The notes under the pieces: generated by a model | Databases searched by the model: none | What the model was told of the DNA's origin: nothing | What the model saw: only the letters and a program-made list of their open reading frames with translations | Position numbers and translations under genes: made by a program | NCBI RefSeq assembly: GCF_001625305.1 | Contig: NW_017804243.1 | Coordinates: 1,650,289-1,714,288 of the forward strand | DNA: 64,000 nucleotides | Direction: 5' to 3' | Source of the DNA: Branchiostoma belcheri | Lineage: Eukaryota; Chordata; Leptocardii; Amphioxiformes; Branchiostomatidae | Shown: in pieces, positions 1 through 10,053 of the stretch | Numbering within the stretch: position 1 is the first letter of the stretch | Layout of the letters: every line of letters begins with the position of its first letter

Positions 1-150
1 ACGATTAGTAAAATGCTCTTTATGTAGAGGTGGTCACTTTAATTTACCATCAGGTGTTGCCAGTTTTTCCTGAATTTATCGTTAAGTGTTGGCAACCCTC
101 CTAAATTTACCATATATAGCATTGCCAAGATCCCCCCATGCAGACCCTCA
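1..150. repeat. Right part of a family-F short repeat (CATGCAGGCCC terminus)
   Basis: The segment ends in CCCCCCATGCAGACCCTC, the inverted terminus shared with copies at 8831-9016, 19676-19894, 20305-20545, 20784-20976 and 26943-27148. Its interior repeats the phrase 'AATTTACC...GTTAAGTGTTGGCAACCCT', which also occurs around 8880 and 19910. The left end lies outside the window. It sits in an intron of the TIR-Death gene. No coding capacity is seen. Confidence 0.55.
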
Positions 151-195
151 TACGTGTGCTCTTTGTGATTCAAGTTCCTGCTAATTTCTCCCTAG

Positions 196-330
196 GGTCA
201 GAATCTGTCAGTGAGAAAGTTGCAGAGGCCATCAGAGATGCCAAGGAGAAGAAGATACCTTCTGCTGTCATCATCAGCAAGAAGTTCCTCGACACCATCT
301 TCCTGAATAAGAACAAGGACCAGTTGATAG
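196..330 (+). CDS. TIR-Death gene: exon encoding TIR helix B/strand C
   Basis: It follows the acceptor CCTAG and ends at ATAG|GTGAGA in phase 1. It encodes SESVSEKVAEAIRDAKEKK followed by PSAVIISKKFLDT, the usual TIR pattern of an amphipathic helix, a hydrophobic strand and S-x-x-F. Confidence 0.8.
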
Positions 331-3300
331 GTGAGAATGCTGCATCTTGCACATTTCTACATGTAGAACATCTGCAAATAGTTGATAATTAAAATTATGA
401 TGCTTGCTATATATTTACTATAAGTTGAAGCCTGAATGCTAGATCTAGATCTAGATCTGAGCAAGAACATTGTAGTAATCAAGGACCCTTCCAACAATCC
501 CAGAGTTCAATGCGCTCTGTGTATTTTGTGAGGAGGAATTCTAGGCCATACCAATTTAATTTGTTGGATCTCGGATTCGCCTCTTTATTTTTTTCTGATT
601 TGCAAAAAAAAAAAAAAGATTTTGGTTCGGAATCAACACAGATGTGCTCATATTTTTCACCCAACAATTGAGGAAAGTTCTTTTCTTCCTAGATGTCACA
701 GTTTTTCCATCTATCAATGCAGTGGTTTCATTAAAAGTTCAAAATTCATTGTTTAATATATTAACCCAGCCTTTAATGCTGACGTCATGGCTCCTATTGT
801 AGCATTTGGGGCCATAATAGGATGCCTAGACCTGTTTTTATTTTTATTTTTTTTTTTGCCCTGTCGCTTCCCATTTTTTCTGAAAAAATCGGAGAACCAA
901 CAAATTGAATTGGTGCAGCCCTAAATGACAAAAAAAAATCTCTGTATTCCAATAGTCTATAGTCCTCAGATTTTTTGGGTAACTGCCTATATGTTTAATA
1001 ATGTAGTCAACTGACAGCTTTCATTATTACATGTACTTCAAGGATACGTTTTTAAGTCAAATACAGTTCTGGGAATATGGTGAAATACATATGTTTCAGC
1101 ACCAAGGACAGAATACATGTGGCAGTCTTTAATCAAGTGTTACTGCTAGATAGAAATTTTAATTTAAAACTTCTGTTGAGTGATTTTTGTCACACCAATT
1201 CAATTTGTTGGTTCTCGCACTTTTTCAGAAAAAGTATGAAGCAACAGGGCCAAAAAAGCAGGCTTAGGCATGTTTTTATGTTTTTCTTTCATGTTCCCTC
1301 TGCAGAGCTGATTGTAGATGACAACAGCTACAGTGTTTTTGTGCCCATCTGGCTGGGTGTGGATGAACAGGAGGTTGACCGTTACAGCAGTCGTCTGGCC
1401 GCCAAGCCTCCTGTCAGAGGAGAAAACTACGCCACAGACAGCGAGAACTTCCAGATCCTCGCTGAGACTTTGGTTATCAAGGCATGGCTTGGTATGAACC
1501 TGTTACATACCATAAGTTCAGTTATTTTTGCAGGACTTAAAGGCATCCAATGCAATTACAGGGCAGCAAAACTGGAATATTCTGATTTCTGAATAAGGCA
1601 ATCTTTGTACTGCTTCACATTAGCAAATTTGAGTCAGTATTTCATACTTGGGGCATTCAAAACTGCAGAAACAAGCCCTAAGATGAGTCCTTTATTTCAT
1701 GGGAGGTACCCTAACAAACAGCCAAGGGCCCTTCCAGTAACCATTTTCTGTGGGAATTTGGATATTTTTGCTCCATGACGGTCAATATACACTGGGATAG
1801 TGTGGTACTAACTCAGTATTATATGTAGATAAATGACTAGAATCATTATATTGACTTTGAAAAATCAGGTTTCCAAGCCCTAAAAACTGTACTGGACGCC
1901 TTTAATTTTATAGTAGGAGCAAAAAGAAGGCAGTTGATGATACAGTATTCTTCAGTGCAGTAGAAATACAACACACATATTCACAGTTAGTAGGATTTTG
2001 CATTTAAGAGATCACCACAATAATGAAACCACCACAAACATTTAAAGATTCACAGTACCATAATCTCCAAGCAGATCTTTTCTTGGCTGCAATACAGTAT
2101 CAAAAGTAGCATAAAAATACATAAAAATGCGTATAACTTTGAACTATAGTTCATGGTATTTAGGTGTGTAGTTATATAGTATGTTTTTGGTACAATAGAC
2201 TGTTACTCATTGTTAGACTTATTCTACATTGTACCTTGTTTCCAGGTGAGTACATCCCATCTGAAGGTGATGACTCCACACCAGGTAGGTGAAGTACATG
2301 TAAAGTGCCAGACTTTTCAGTAGAAATCTGAGAAACAAATTAAATTGTGTGGCCCAAACAATAAAATACTGACACAAGTGTTAGGATGGATGCAGGTGCA
2401 TGGACACCACAGGAAGACTTGTTAAAGGTATTGCAAAAAGTAAGACTACAATAGACCGTATCCCTATAAATACCTACCCTTCACCTTTATCCTGCCTCTG
2501 GACTAAGAGGTTGGGAGTTCGAATCCCAGCTATTGTCACTCACCCGACATGCACGCTACTGTTTAGGATCGCAGTCCTTAGGACGGGACGTTAAGCCGTG
2601 GTGCACTGTTTATTGCGCTTGTCGAAAAGAGCTAGGGGAATTTCCCCAGTACAATGAACCTGTAAATACTGTACATAGCGTCTGTCTTCTCTGTCACAAC
2701 CAGTGGAAGATTAGCTCTTTGATGAGCTAAACTGGTTCGAGATCACTTTCACTTTCACCTTTATACCACACCTGATCCCACACCTGTAATACACACCTGT
2801 GTTACTGTACTACTTGTCATGTCTGAACATGTCACGGTAAAAGTTCCTCAAACATATGTTGAGGAACTGCCACAAAAGGAGATTCCTTTATAGAGATTTA
2901 TTTCTAGATATGACGGGAGTTTTAAATATATCTTAGTGTAGTAGTAGTAGTATATCCTATAACCTTGACGGTTGTAGGGGCATCATGACAGCCAGCATGT
3001 CTGGACTTGTCTTATCTTATTGTGCTATATATACAAGTTCAGAAAGGAACACTAACACAAACAAGTACAATATACATGTGTAGGAGGAAGGCAGCCCATT
3101 ATTTAATGTTAGAAAAAAGGACTGTGGTTCATTAGAATCCTAAAGGCCATCATTTTGCCTTTTTGGTTGCAATATCTCTACACGATTTTTCTCAAACTGC
3201 AAACATTGGCTGCTGCGAGTATAAAGTGGTTTATAGTACTTTCAGTCAAAGAAACTTCACAAGAATCAACACGATGAACTGTTTTACAGAGAATCATCCA

Positions 3301-6300
3301 GAGCACCTGAGAAGTAGGGAGCCAGTGGAGTCTGTGGATCCCTCTAGTGTTCAGGAGCAGCCAACCACAGATGTGTCAGGTGAGAACTCCTAATATTCTG
3401 GTTAACTCAATACTTAAATCATGTTTTTGCATACTATGTTCCCATTATATTTTCATTGTATTGTTTCAACTTACTTACTGCCAACCTTTTCCTTTGTTTT
3501 AACTGACGCATTGACTCATTATATTTTCATTCACAAACTAATTTTTTTTTGTTTGGTTAATTTATTGATTCACTGTATTGTGTCACCTATTTATTGCCAA
3601 TTTTGATTATTTTGTTTGTTTCATTCATTTCAATAATTCATTGTTTTGCTTCAATTTCTTTTGCTATTACTTTATTGTTGTTATTTACTAAATTTATTTG
3701 ATAAATGTAATAATGTAAGAACATGATGAAGGGGGGGGGAGGATATCAAACAAGCCACCATGGCTTTTTCCTTTACCCTGCACATTTGTTTTTTTTTTTT
3801 CCTTGTTTGTGTTTTGTGAAGTTTGCTTGTATTGTTGGGCCACACCAATTTAATTTGTTGTTTCTCTGATTTGCCCTGTCCATTCTTTTTCTGATTTGCA
3901 AAAAAAAAAAAATTTTGTTCTAAATCAACTGCAAAATGCTCAATGAAAGACATATTTTGGCCAAAACGGTTGAAGAAAGTCCTTTTCTTCCTAGTTATTA
4001 AAGTTTTTCAATGTAACAGTGCAACTTTGTTTCATTAAAAGTTGAAAATCTATTGTTATTGTTATTGTTAAACCAGCCTGGTATGTTCACTTCATGGCTC
4101 ATATTGTAACATTTTGGGCTATCATGGGGTGCTTTGGTCTGTTTTCTTCTTGTTTTTGTTTTTTTCGCTTCATATTTTTTCTGAAAAAATCTGAGAAACA
4201 ACAAATTAAATTGGTGTGGCCTTGTTATGTATGTGCGAATAAATAAAATCAAAATCAACTCTACAGACACCCACACTTCTGACCACCCCACCGAAACAGC
4301 CACCAGCACGGAGAGCAGACCGGCCAATCAACAGCAGGAAGAGGACGGGTCAGCGTCCTGTGCTGCGGCCATGGCGGGGAGCGGGCTTCACATGGACTAC
4401 GGGAAAGCACTGGACAAACTGGACATTTGTGGTAAGTTGTCACTTTGAGGATAAGTTTTTTTCAGTCTTGGTAGAAAGTGAATTTACAGTTATCCAATAC
4501 AGTTCTGTGAATCTGATGAAATACATACGTTTCAGCACCAAGGACAGAAGCCACATGGAAGCCTGTTTATCTGTTTTTTAGATCTTTTCATTCATTCAAG
4601 TGTTACTGCTAGATAGAAATTTTAATTTTAAACTTTATTGAGTGATTTTTGTGAGGCCACACCAATTCGATTTCTTGGTTCTAGCACTTTCAAGAAGAAA
4701 TATGAAGCAACAGGGTGAAAAAAGTGGGCTTAGGTACTAGTATTCTATCATGCTGCGATAAGAGCCATAAAGACAACGTACCAGGCTTTTTAAAAAGCCA
4801 AACTATAAAGTTTCAACTTTTAATCAAATCATTGCATTGATTCATGTAAATTGAAAAACTGAAACAACTAGGAAGACAAGGACTTTCAACTGTTAAGGCT
4901 AAAATATACTACTATTTAGAAAGCATTTTGGAGACGATTTAGAACCTCAATTTTTTTCGCACTTTAGAAAAAATGAAGTGGGCAAATTCGAGAACAAGTT
5001 CACTTGATAAAATTTGGTGTGGTCTAATTTTAGAGTTATAGGCTAAGAGCCTTCCTTGTGTAATTTCAGAGCAACAAGAAAACAAAAGCGAAGGGCCAGA
5101 AGTGGACCCAACTCAGCCACATCCATCAGATGCACCAAACGAGGCGGTCGCTAGTGGTGAGGCCAGACCTGCAAACCAGCAGCAGGAGGAGGGGGGGTCA
5201 GGCTGCTGTGACAAGGCCATCGGAGCAGGGGGGTGTCACCTGGATCCAGAGAAGGGGTTGTCAGGCCTTAACCACGATGGTGAGATGATTTGTCTGTTTG
5301 TTTGTTTGTTTGTTTGTTTGTTTGTCGGAAGCATTGTTTATTCATGAGAAGGTGAGCTGCAGGCCTGCTTTTCATTGAGGGTAAGGGTCTGACAAAATAT
5401 ATAAGAAAGATAAATTTTACATCATTATTCATCCTAATAAATCTATACACATATTTTCATATATACAAGGTACAAAATACAATATGTATAACTGTATGTA
5501 CACAAGAGGTAGAAGAGCAAATAGTGCATGTCTGTTCATTTTGGCCATTTCTGATTCTGTTACGTAAAGATTCTCTTAAAGAATGCTTGGTTGGTGGCAG
5601 ACTGTTTAAAACAATGGATCCACAGTAGCATAATACAATGTATATGGATCTTCTAAAGCTCTCTCGCTGAGGTTTTCAGACAACCAGTTGATTGTGAAAC
5701 TGAATATTTCCTGTGATCCTTATAAAACAAACTAGAAACTTCCACTTTTGACCAACAGGTAACATGAAGTCATGTTTATTTTAACAGCTGAAGATTCCTG
5801 CCATGGGTGCCAAGGAGTGCCTTCACTGGGCTCGAGGAACACAGCTACAGCCTCAGCACCTGCAGGTGGTCCAGCTGCAGCTACAGGACAACCTGCTGCA
5901 CCTGCCATTCCCGCTGGGCCTGCAGCTGCAGGACAACAAGTCCAGCCACCTGGTGCACCTGCAAGACCAACCAAACAAAAGCCAGCAAACATTCCAATAC
6001 CTGGTATGTATAAAAGTGCAGCGCATTTCTTTTGTGTGTGGACATTTTCTCCTACTAATTTAAAGAATACAGAGTATGTCAAATGTTTTGTCTGACCAGT
6101 GGTATCCAATTCATGGTAACCAACAGCAGAGGCATCAACAACTTAAACATGTTGTGGCCATTTCTGGACTATCCTAGAAGAAAGGATATGGTCTTCATCT
6201 TAACTATGGTACAAATGTATGTCGGCAGAACATACTACGCCTGTTCTGTTGGAACGTACTACGACAGTTTCTGTTGGATGTTTGATCAATGTTGCAACAG

Positions 6301-7674
6301 AATTTTGTCTCTTGCATAAAATGTATTTTCAAATACATTATCTGAAAACTACAGACGTCATCCTGAAATATGTGATACGTTTTGTTTTAGTGCTTTGGTC
6401 TTAAGGTTACAGATTTCATACAGGCACAGCACCAAATAATAAACAGTTACTATTCTGTTAACAACCTCTTTTAATGTTTTAAAGGTGCTGGAGGAGCAGC
6501 TACCAATGTTGGAATTCCATCCCCGGATGACTCAACTGACAAAGAGCTCAAATCGGTAAATCTTGCTTCTATGTATATATGTTGAAAATGCTTAACAGGT
6601 GCTCTGTTGATAACAACAAGACTGCATGAATTGTGTGACTTTGTACATTTTACATGCTGGTAGACTGTAAAGTTTTTGAGACAGTACTCATTGGGATATA
6701 TAGTACTCAAGCAGCCATTTTACGTTTGATATTTTGCCATTTAGAATACTCTTAATGCACAGTCTTTAATTCTATAGATTCTATCATTTTTAGAAATTAA
6801 GAACACTCTTGTAAAGTTAGATATATGTGATGCAGGAAGTACTGTACACTGTAAGATTCCGCATAGAAACCTGTCAACATCTAAGTGAAAGACAATGATT
6901 TTTGTACTTACATGTACACATGTGTATTTCAGCCTATTCCTGAGAATGGCCATGGTAACAGGAAACACAAATGTCCTTCAAGTGAAGGTAAGACCCTTAT
7001 AATTAGTGCTACTCAGTACATTACTTAAGTTTGTAATCAAGTTTTCCCCCCTGCCCTCTGCTTTTATAAGCAAAAGGTGATTATGAATATTATGAAACAA
7101 GTTTGAACTGCAATAGCCAACACAAAACATTGGAGTTCAATTTTATGTATGGCAATTGCAATTCAAACTTGTTTCATAATGACTTCTACCAACACAGATG
7201 AACTTTCAAGATGTGATTATGAATACAAGAAAATTGTTCTCAGATGGATAGACAGTTGCATGTAAATGTCAACGTGTGTATCGATGAATAATATATACAA
7301 TTTTCTATACAGTAATCATTCCTCCAGGAGCCTTTTACAATGGTACCAATGACCTGTCGTCATCAGACCCCAGCCCCCCACAAGACCCTCAGGCTCAGTA
7401 CATGGTCGACCTCTGTGAAGATCTTCATGATGACCTGAAAATGAAGCTGGACCCTCAGATGCCACTCATCAAGAACTGGCGCAACTTCGGCAGCAGGAAC
7501 GGCATCAAGAACCAGGAACTGAACTACATCGAGTTCTGCGCCAGACAAGGGCAAAGCCCCACAGTGGCAGTGTTCCACAAGTTGCCACACTTGACCGTGA
7601 AAAAGTTTAAGGAGGACTGTAAGTTTTACAAACGGATGGATGTCCTAGAGGTCATGAAGAGGCATGGCTACTGA
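196..7674 (+). CDS. TIR-linker-Death domain protein (5' end outside window)
   Basis: Ten exons (196-330, 1306-1491, 2246-2284, 3290-3379, 4267-4431, 5070-5279, 5788-6003, 6485-6555, 6933-6987, 7328-7674) join in one frame through GT-AG introns and give 503 residues to a TGA at 7672. The first ~105 residues fit the second half of a TIR domain of the bacterial-like TIR_2 type: a helix AEAIRDAKEKK, the strand AVIISKKFL, then FVPIWLGVDEQEV. The middle is a low-complexity Pro/Ala/Gly/Gln linker. The last ~95 residues read as a Death domain (NWRNFGSRNGI, then a helix ending DVLEVMKRHGY). Proteins pairing TIR and Death domains act as cytoplasmic adaptors in Toll/IL-1-type signalling (MyD88 is the known case), but there the Death domain is N-terminal. 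Here the order is reversed, so this is not MyD88. Partner and pathway are unknown. Exons upstream of 196 should encode the start of the TIR domain. Confidence 0.82.
544..920 (-). mobile_element. PIF/Harbinger-like MITE, family A copy 1
   Basis: Terminal inverted repeats begin GGCCATACCAATTTAATTTG and end with the inverse (CAAATTGAATTGGTGCAGCC). The flanks are a 3-bp direct repeat CTA (541-543 and 921-923). A 3-bp target duplication and TIRs starting GG are the PIF/Harbinger pattern, although the usual target is TWA. Non-coding, in an intron of the TIR-Death gene. Confidence 0.75.
1047..1272 (+). repeat. Intronic duplication with a truncated family-A MITE end
   Basis: The stretch with 'AATACAGTTCTGGGAATATG', 'TTTCAGCACCAAGGACAGAA' and 'GTGTTACTGCTAGATAGAAA' recurs at about 4494-4737. 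Both copies run into a family-A MITE end (CACACCAATT). Here the MITE is cut off about 80 bp in, shortly before the exon at 1306; in the other copy it is full length. Confidence 0.7.
1306..1491 (+). CDS. TIR-Death gene: exon encoding the TIR C-terminal half
   Basis: Acceptor CTGCAG, donor CTTG|GTATGA, phase 1 in and 1 out, 186 nt. It encodes LIVDDNSYSVFVPIWLGVDE and then VDRYSSRLAAKPP, which resembles the TIR_2 signature 'PVWHGVTxEEVxxYSPxLA'. The first codon is split across the intron and makes a Glu at a position where many TIR enzymes keep their NAD-cleaving glutamate. Whether it is catalytic is inference. Confidence 0.8.
2246..2284 (+). CDS. TIR-Death gene: 39-nt linker exon
   Basis: A 39-nt exon encoding EYIPSEGDDSTP. 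Acceptor TTTCCAG, donor CCAG|GTAGGT, phase 1-1. It is supported by frame continuity and splice sites only. Confidence 0.6.
2484..2757 (+). mobile_element. tRNA-derived SINE, copy 1
   Basis: It contains a B-box-like GAGTTCGAATCCC followed by about 200 bp shared with the copy at 17835-18158, including GTCGAAAAGAGCT, ACAATGAACCTGTAAATACT and GTACATAGCGTCTGTCTTCT. The A-box part is not recognisable here, so this copy is 5'-truncated or altered. Confidence 0.7.
3290..3379 (+). CDS. TIR-Death gene: acidic/Pro linker exon
   Basis: 90 nt, phase 1-1, encoding NHPEHLRSREPVESVDPSSV and then QEQPTTDVS. Acceptor TTTACAG, donor TCAG|GTGAGA. No known domain. Confidence 0.65.
3838..4221 (-). mobile_element. 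PIF/Harbinger-like MITE, family A copy 2
   Basis: TIRs GGCCACACCAATTTAATTTG ... CAAATTAAATTGGTGTGGCC with a perfect 3-bp flanking repeat TTG (3835-3837, 4222-4224). It ends 45 bp before the linker exon at 4267. Non-coding. Confidence 0.85.
4267..4431 (+). CDS. TIR-Death gene: linker exon, duplicate copy a
   Basis: 165 nt, phase 1-1, encoding a linker containing SRPANQQQEEDGS. It aligns end to end with the next exon (5070-5279), sharing the RPANQQQEE block and a conserved tail. Tandem duplication of a symmetric exon is the simple reading. Confidence 0.75.
4655..5024 (+). mobile_element. PIF/Harbinger-like MITE, family A copy 3
   Basis: It begins GGCCACACCAATTCGATTTC and ends TTGGTGTGGTC; the interior matches the copy at 25877-26251. 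No clear target duplication (TGA versus TAA), so one end may have changed. It ends 45 bp before the exon at 5070, the same distance as copy 2 from its exon, but in the opposite orientation. Confidence 0.7.
5070..5279 (+). CDS. TIR-Death gene: linker exon, duplicate copy b
   Basis: 210 nt, phase 1-1, acceptor TTTCAG, donor GATG|GTGAGA. It encodes EQQENKSEGPEV, a Pro-rich stretch, ARPANQQQEEGGSG and a Cys/Gly-rich tail. It is a paralogous copy of the exon at 4267-4431. Confidence 0.75.
5288..5326. repeat. (TTTG)n microsatellite
   Basis: About eight TTTG units lie directly after the splice donor of the exon ending at 5279. Confidence 0.95.
5788..6003 (+). CDS. TIR-Death gene: Pro/Ala/Gly/Gln-rich linker exon
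   Basis: 216 nt, phase 1-1. After a short Cys-containing lead (EDSCHGCQG) it encodes a low-complexity stretch with repeats such as PAAATGQPAAPAIPAGPAAA and GQQVQPPGAP. It is probably a flexible spacer between the TIR and Death domains. Acceptor TTAACAG, donor CCTG|GTATGT. Confidence 0.75.
6485..6555 (+). CDS. TIR-Death gene: linker exon
   Basis: 71 nt encoding GAGGAATNVGIPSPDDSTDK and then ELKS. Acceptor TTTAAAG, donor ATCG|GTAAAT. Entry phase 1, exit phase 0. Confidence 0.65.
6933..6987 (+). CDS. TIR-Death gene: basic linker exon
   Basis: 55 nt encoding PIPENGHGNRKHKCPSSE, with a basic NRKHK patch. Acceptor TATTTCAG, donor GAAG|GTAAGA. It restores phase 1 before the Death exon. Confidence 0.65.
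7084..7184. repeat. ~100-bp snap-back hairpin
   Basis: ATTATGAAACAAGTTTGAAC at the left is repeated inverted at the right (TTCAAACTTGTTTCATAAT), with about 40 bp between. It is a small foldback MITE-like repeat in an intron. Confidence 0.75.
7328..7674 (+). CDS. TIR-Death gene: terminal exon with the Death domain
   Basis: Acceptor CCTCCAG, stop TGA at 7672-7674. After a Ser/Pro/Gln lead (SSSDPSPPQDPQAQ) it encodes a six-helix Death fold: YMVDLCEDLHDDLKMKLDP, then KNWRNFGSRNGI with the conserved Trp, NYIEFCARQGQSPTVAVFHK, and a final helix DVLEVMKRHGY. It should bind other Death-domain proteins. Confidence 0.85.
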
Positions 7675-9503
7675 CTTACATTTGGGCCGTCACTACACGT
7701 TAATTTAACCCTTGTCCTGCGGAGCACAACAATTGTTGTTCTCCACATACAGTACCAGCTAAATAACACCCTGTATAGGTACGATTTGGGGTGTTTCTCA
7801 TACAACGCATCACACCGCAGCAAAACGCAACAAATGCGGAAGTAACTATGCCATTGCAGGGCAAAAAAAATTGGGGGTCTATGATCTAAGCATGAAATTA
7901 TTGAAAAATATTGTGCTAGGAATGCCAGCTGGACAAGGGTTAAAGTCTGTGAATAATTTCTTCAGGTTGGCAAGAAACTGTATAAGAAGACTCTTTATTC
8001 AACTACCATTGGTGACCTTCTTCAGGACAACAATGACTGGTTAATATGATTCGTACTGCAGCTAGGTCACAGAAACTTTGGATGTGAAAACCCTTGGTTC
8101 ATTGAATAAAGAACCTTCTTACACTTTAAACTGTAAATTGCCCCCCTGTTATATTTCAGAACTATGGTATCAGAGAACAACCTAAAAGGATTTTAGAGAG
8201 GAAAGAGGAAGGGAAAAAATCAGAGAAGATTGTAATGCTACTATTTGCTAGAGAAGATAATTGACCATCTTTAATTATAGATTTTGGGTTTACTATGATC
8301 AGCCAGGAACATTCTAATATTAAAAAGCAGTAACTGTTAATTGTCCTGTTTGGAAATGGGATGCTGAATTCGATTTATGAGGGCTGCTCATAAATGCTGC
8401 TTCACATGAAGGCTGTTAGAGAAAGGTGTGTTTTTATTATCATGTTCAAGGACCTGGTATTCTGTTTTATGTTTGTTCAAATCGTTGTATCACATTTATC
8501 CTCACATCATACATTGTATCTGTGTTATTTAGAGTTAAAACTTTAGATCCAACACAAATCATATCATTCTGTGTTGTCATGATTGTAAATTTCATGGTAA
8601 AGTGGTACAGAGAGAAAAATATGAGAGAAATAATGATGATACATCATACATTGCCTTTGCCTTTGCCTGTATGCCTACTCATCTGTCGCATCTACAGGAG
8701 ATTCCAACAACAATATTGTCTTTTCTGTCAAATTTGTGTTTCGGGTATTCTTGCCTATTGTGATAATAAAGCTTGCCACTATATAATCACTGTATAGCAT
8801 GGATGTTTCCAGACAACAATATAGATGAAAGAGGGTCTGCATGGGGGATCCTGGCAAAGCTTTACAGTAAATTTAGGAGGGTCTACAACACTTAACGGTA
8901 AATTCAAGAAGGCCATCAACGGCAAATTGTTCTTGTGCAAGGCTTGGGGAATACTTCATTGGTGGTGCATTAAAATGGTTCACTACACCTCAGGGGAAAA
9001 AGACATGCAAACCCTCATGAGTGTTTACGAACACTGTGAACTTGTCCTTTTGGGCTTTGATAATTTTACATACCATCAATTATTCAATCAATCAAAAATG
9101 GTTTATTGCTAAAAATCACGAACATTGCAGCAGAAACTAACAACTAACAGTTACACAATCTCTGAGTCAAATTGTCGTGGTAGAATTGCACGTTGAAAAA
9201 TATTTACACGATATGACGTACATTTACCATACACTGCCTCCTGGTCCAACAAAACTCCAATGTATGTATATCACATGATCACCCCTTTATTTGTTGTGGA
9301 GTCGGCCGTCACCCCTTTTCTCGATGTGGGCTCGACCATTACGCAACCTTCCATCCCACAAGACAGTTCGAAACCAAGATGGCAGCGCCCTGGCTGAAAC
9401 CCACCTGACGAGAATGCAGATCATTTTGCCAAGTTCGGTCAACCGTTCACCGTCACTACAAAGACGTTCTTAGCTTGGAGCAGCCACGGGCAATATTTTC
9501 AAG
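7675..9503 (+). other. 3' UTR of TIR-Death gene and intergenic spacer
   Basis: Candidate poly(A) signals AATAAA occur at 8105-8110 and 8765-8770. One family-F repeat lies at 8831-9016. The 200 bp before the ABCB10 ATG (9504) should hold its promoter and 5' UTR, but no specific site is recognised. Confidence 0.5.
8831..9016. repeat. Family-F short repeat, copy 2
   Basis: It starts GAGGGTCTGCATGGGGGATC and ends ACATGCAAACCCTC, an inverted terminal pair. The interior phrase 'AATTTAGGAGGGTCTACAAC ACTTAACGGTAAATTC' matches the copies at 1-150 and around 19910. Confidence 0.65.
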
Positions 9504-10053
9504 ATGATCAGAGTCGTGAGTTTAGGTTTCAGGGCTGGTGTCGACGTCACAACCGTCTGTGGCAGCAGTGTGTTTACAAATCCCGCCAAACATGTTTTCA
9601 TCTCAAGAACTGGATCTTTCCTCGGTCGCGTGCGTTGGTCTAGTCTTCTAACCGGCCCGGGACTCAAGGACTCTTCCGTCAACATCGTAAGATGTTACGG
9701 GTTTTGTAGTGGAACAGCCGCGAGGACAGCAAAGATTTCGTCATTCTGTGGGAGGGGCGGAGTGTTAACCAAACACCGGCTGTCGCGTTCCCACCACCAC
9801 CAGACGGGGAATAATTCTGGTAGCGGGATCGGGAGCGGTCTGTTTGCCAACAGAAATATCATTTCCTTTGCCGGGTTTAGCCGGGGGTTTAGATCAGGCC
9901 GCAGCTCGCAACAGAAGTCCACGCCAGGCTCACAGAATGTGGCCAAAACAGACGCCGCTAACGCTACGAAACCCAAACTCGCGGCCCTCCCCCCTGCCAA
10001 GGACCTGCGTCGTCTGCTGCAGCTGGCCCGGCCGGAGAGACGACGTGTTGCAG
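9504..10053 (+). CDS. ABCB10: ABCB10 exon 1: presequence and pre-membrane region
   Basis: The ATG at 9504 opens [13 protein letters not shown]. About 165 basic, Ser/Gly-rich residues precede [17 protein letters not shown], the juxtamembrane motif seen in vertebrate ABCB10. The donor CAG|GTATG (phase 1) abuts a MITE. Confidence 0.9.

Noticed and set aside
196-7674. Calling the first gene MyD88
   Set aside because: MyD88 has Death then TIR; here the order is TIR then Death with a long linker, so orthology is not supported.
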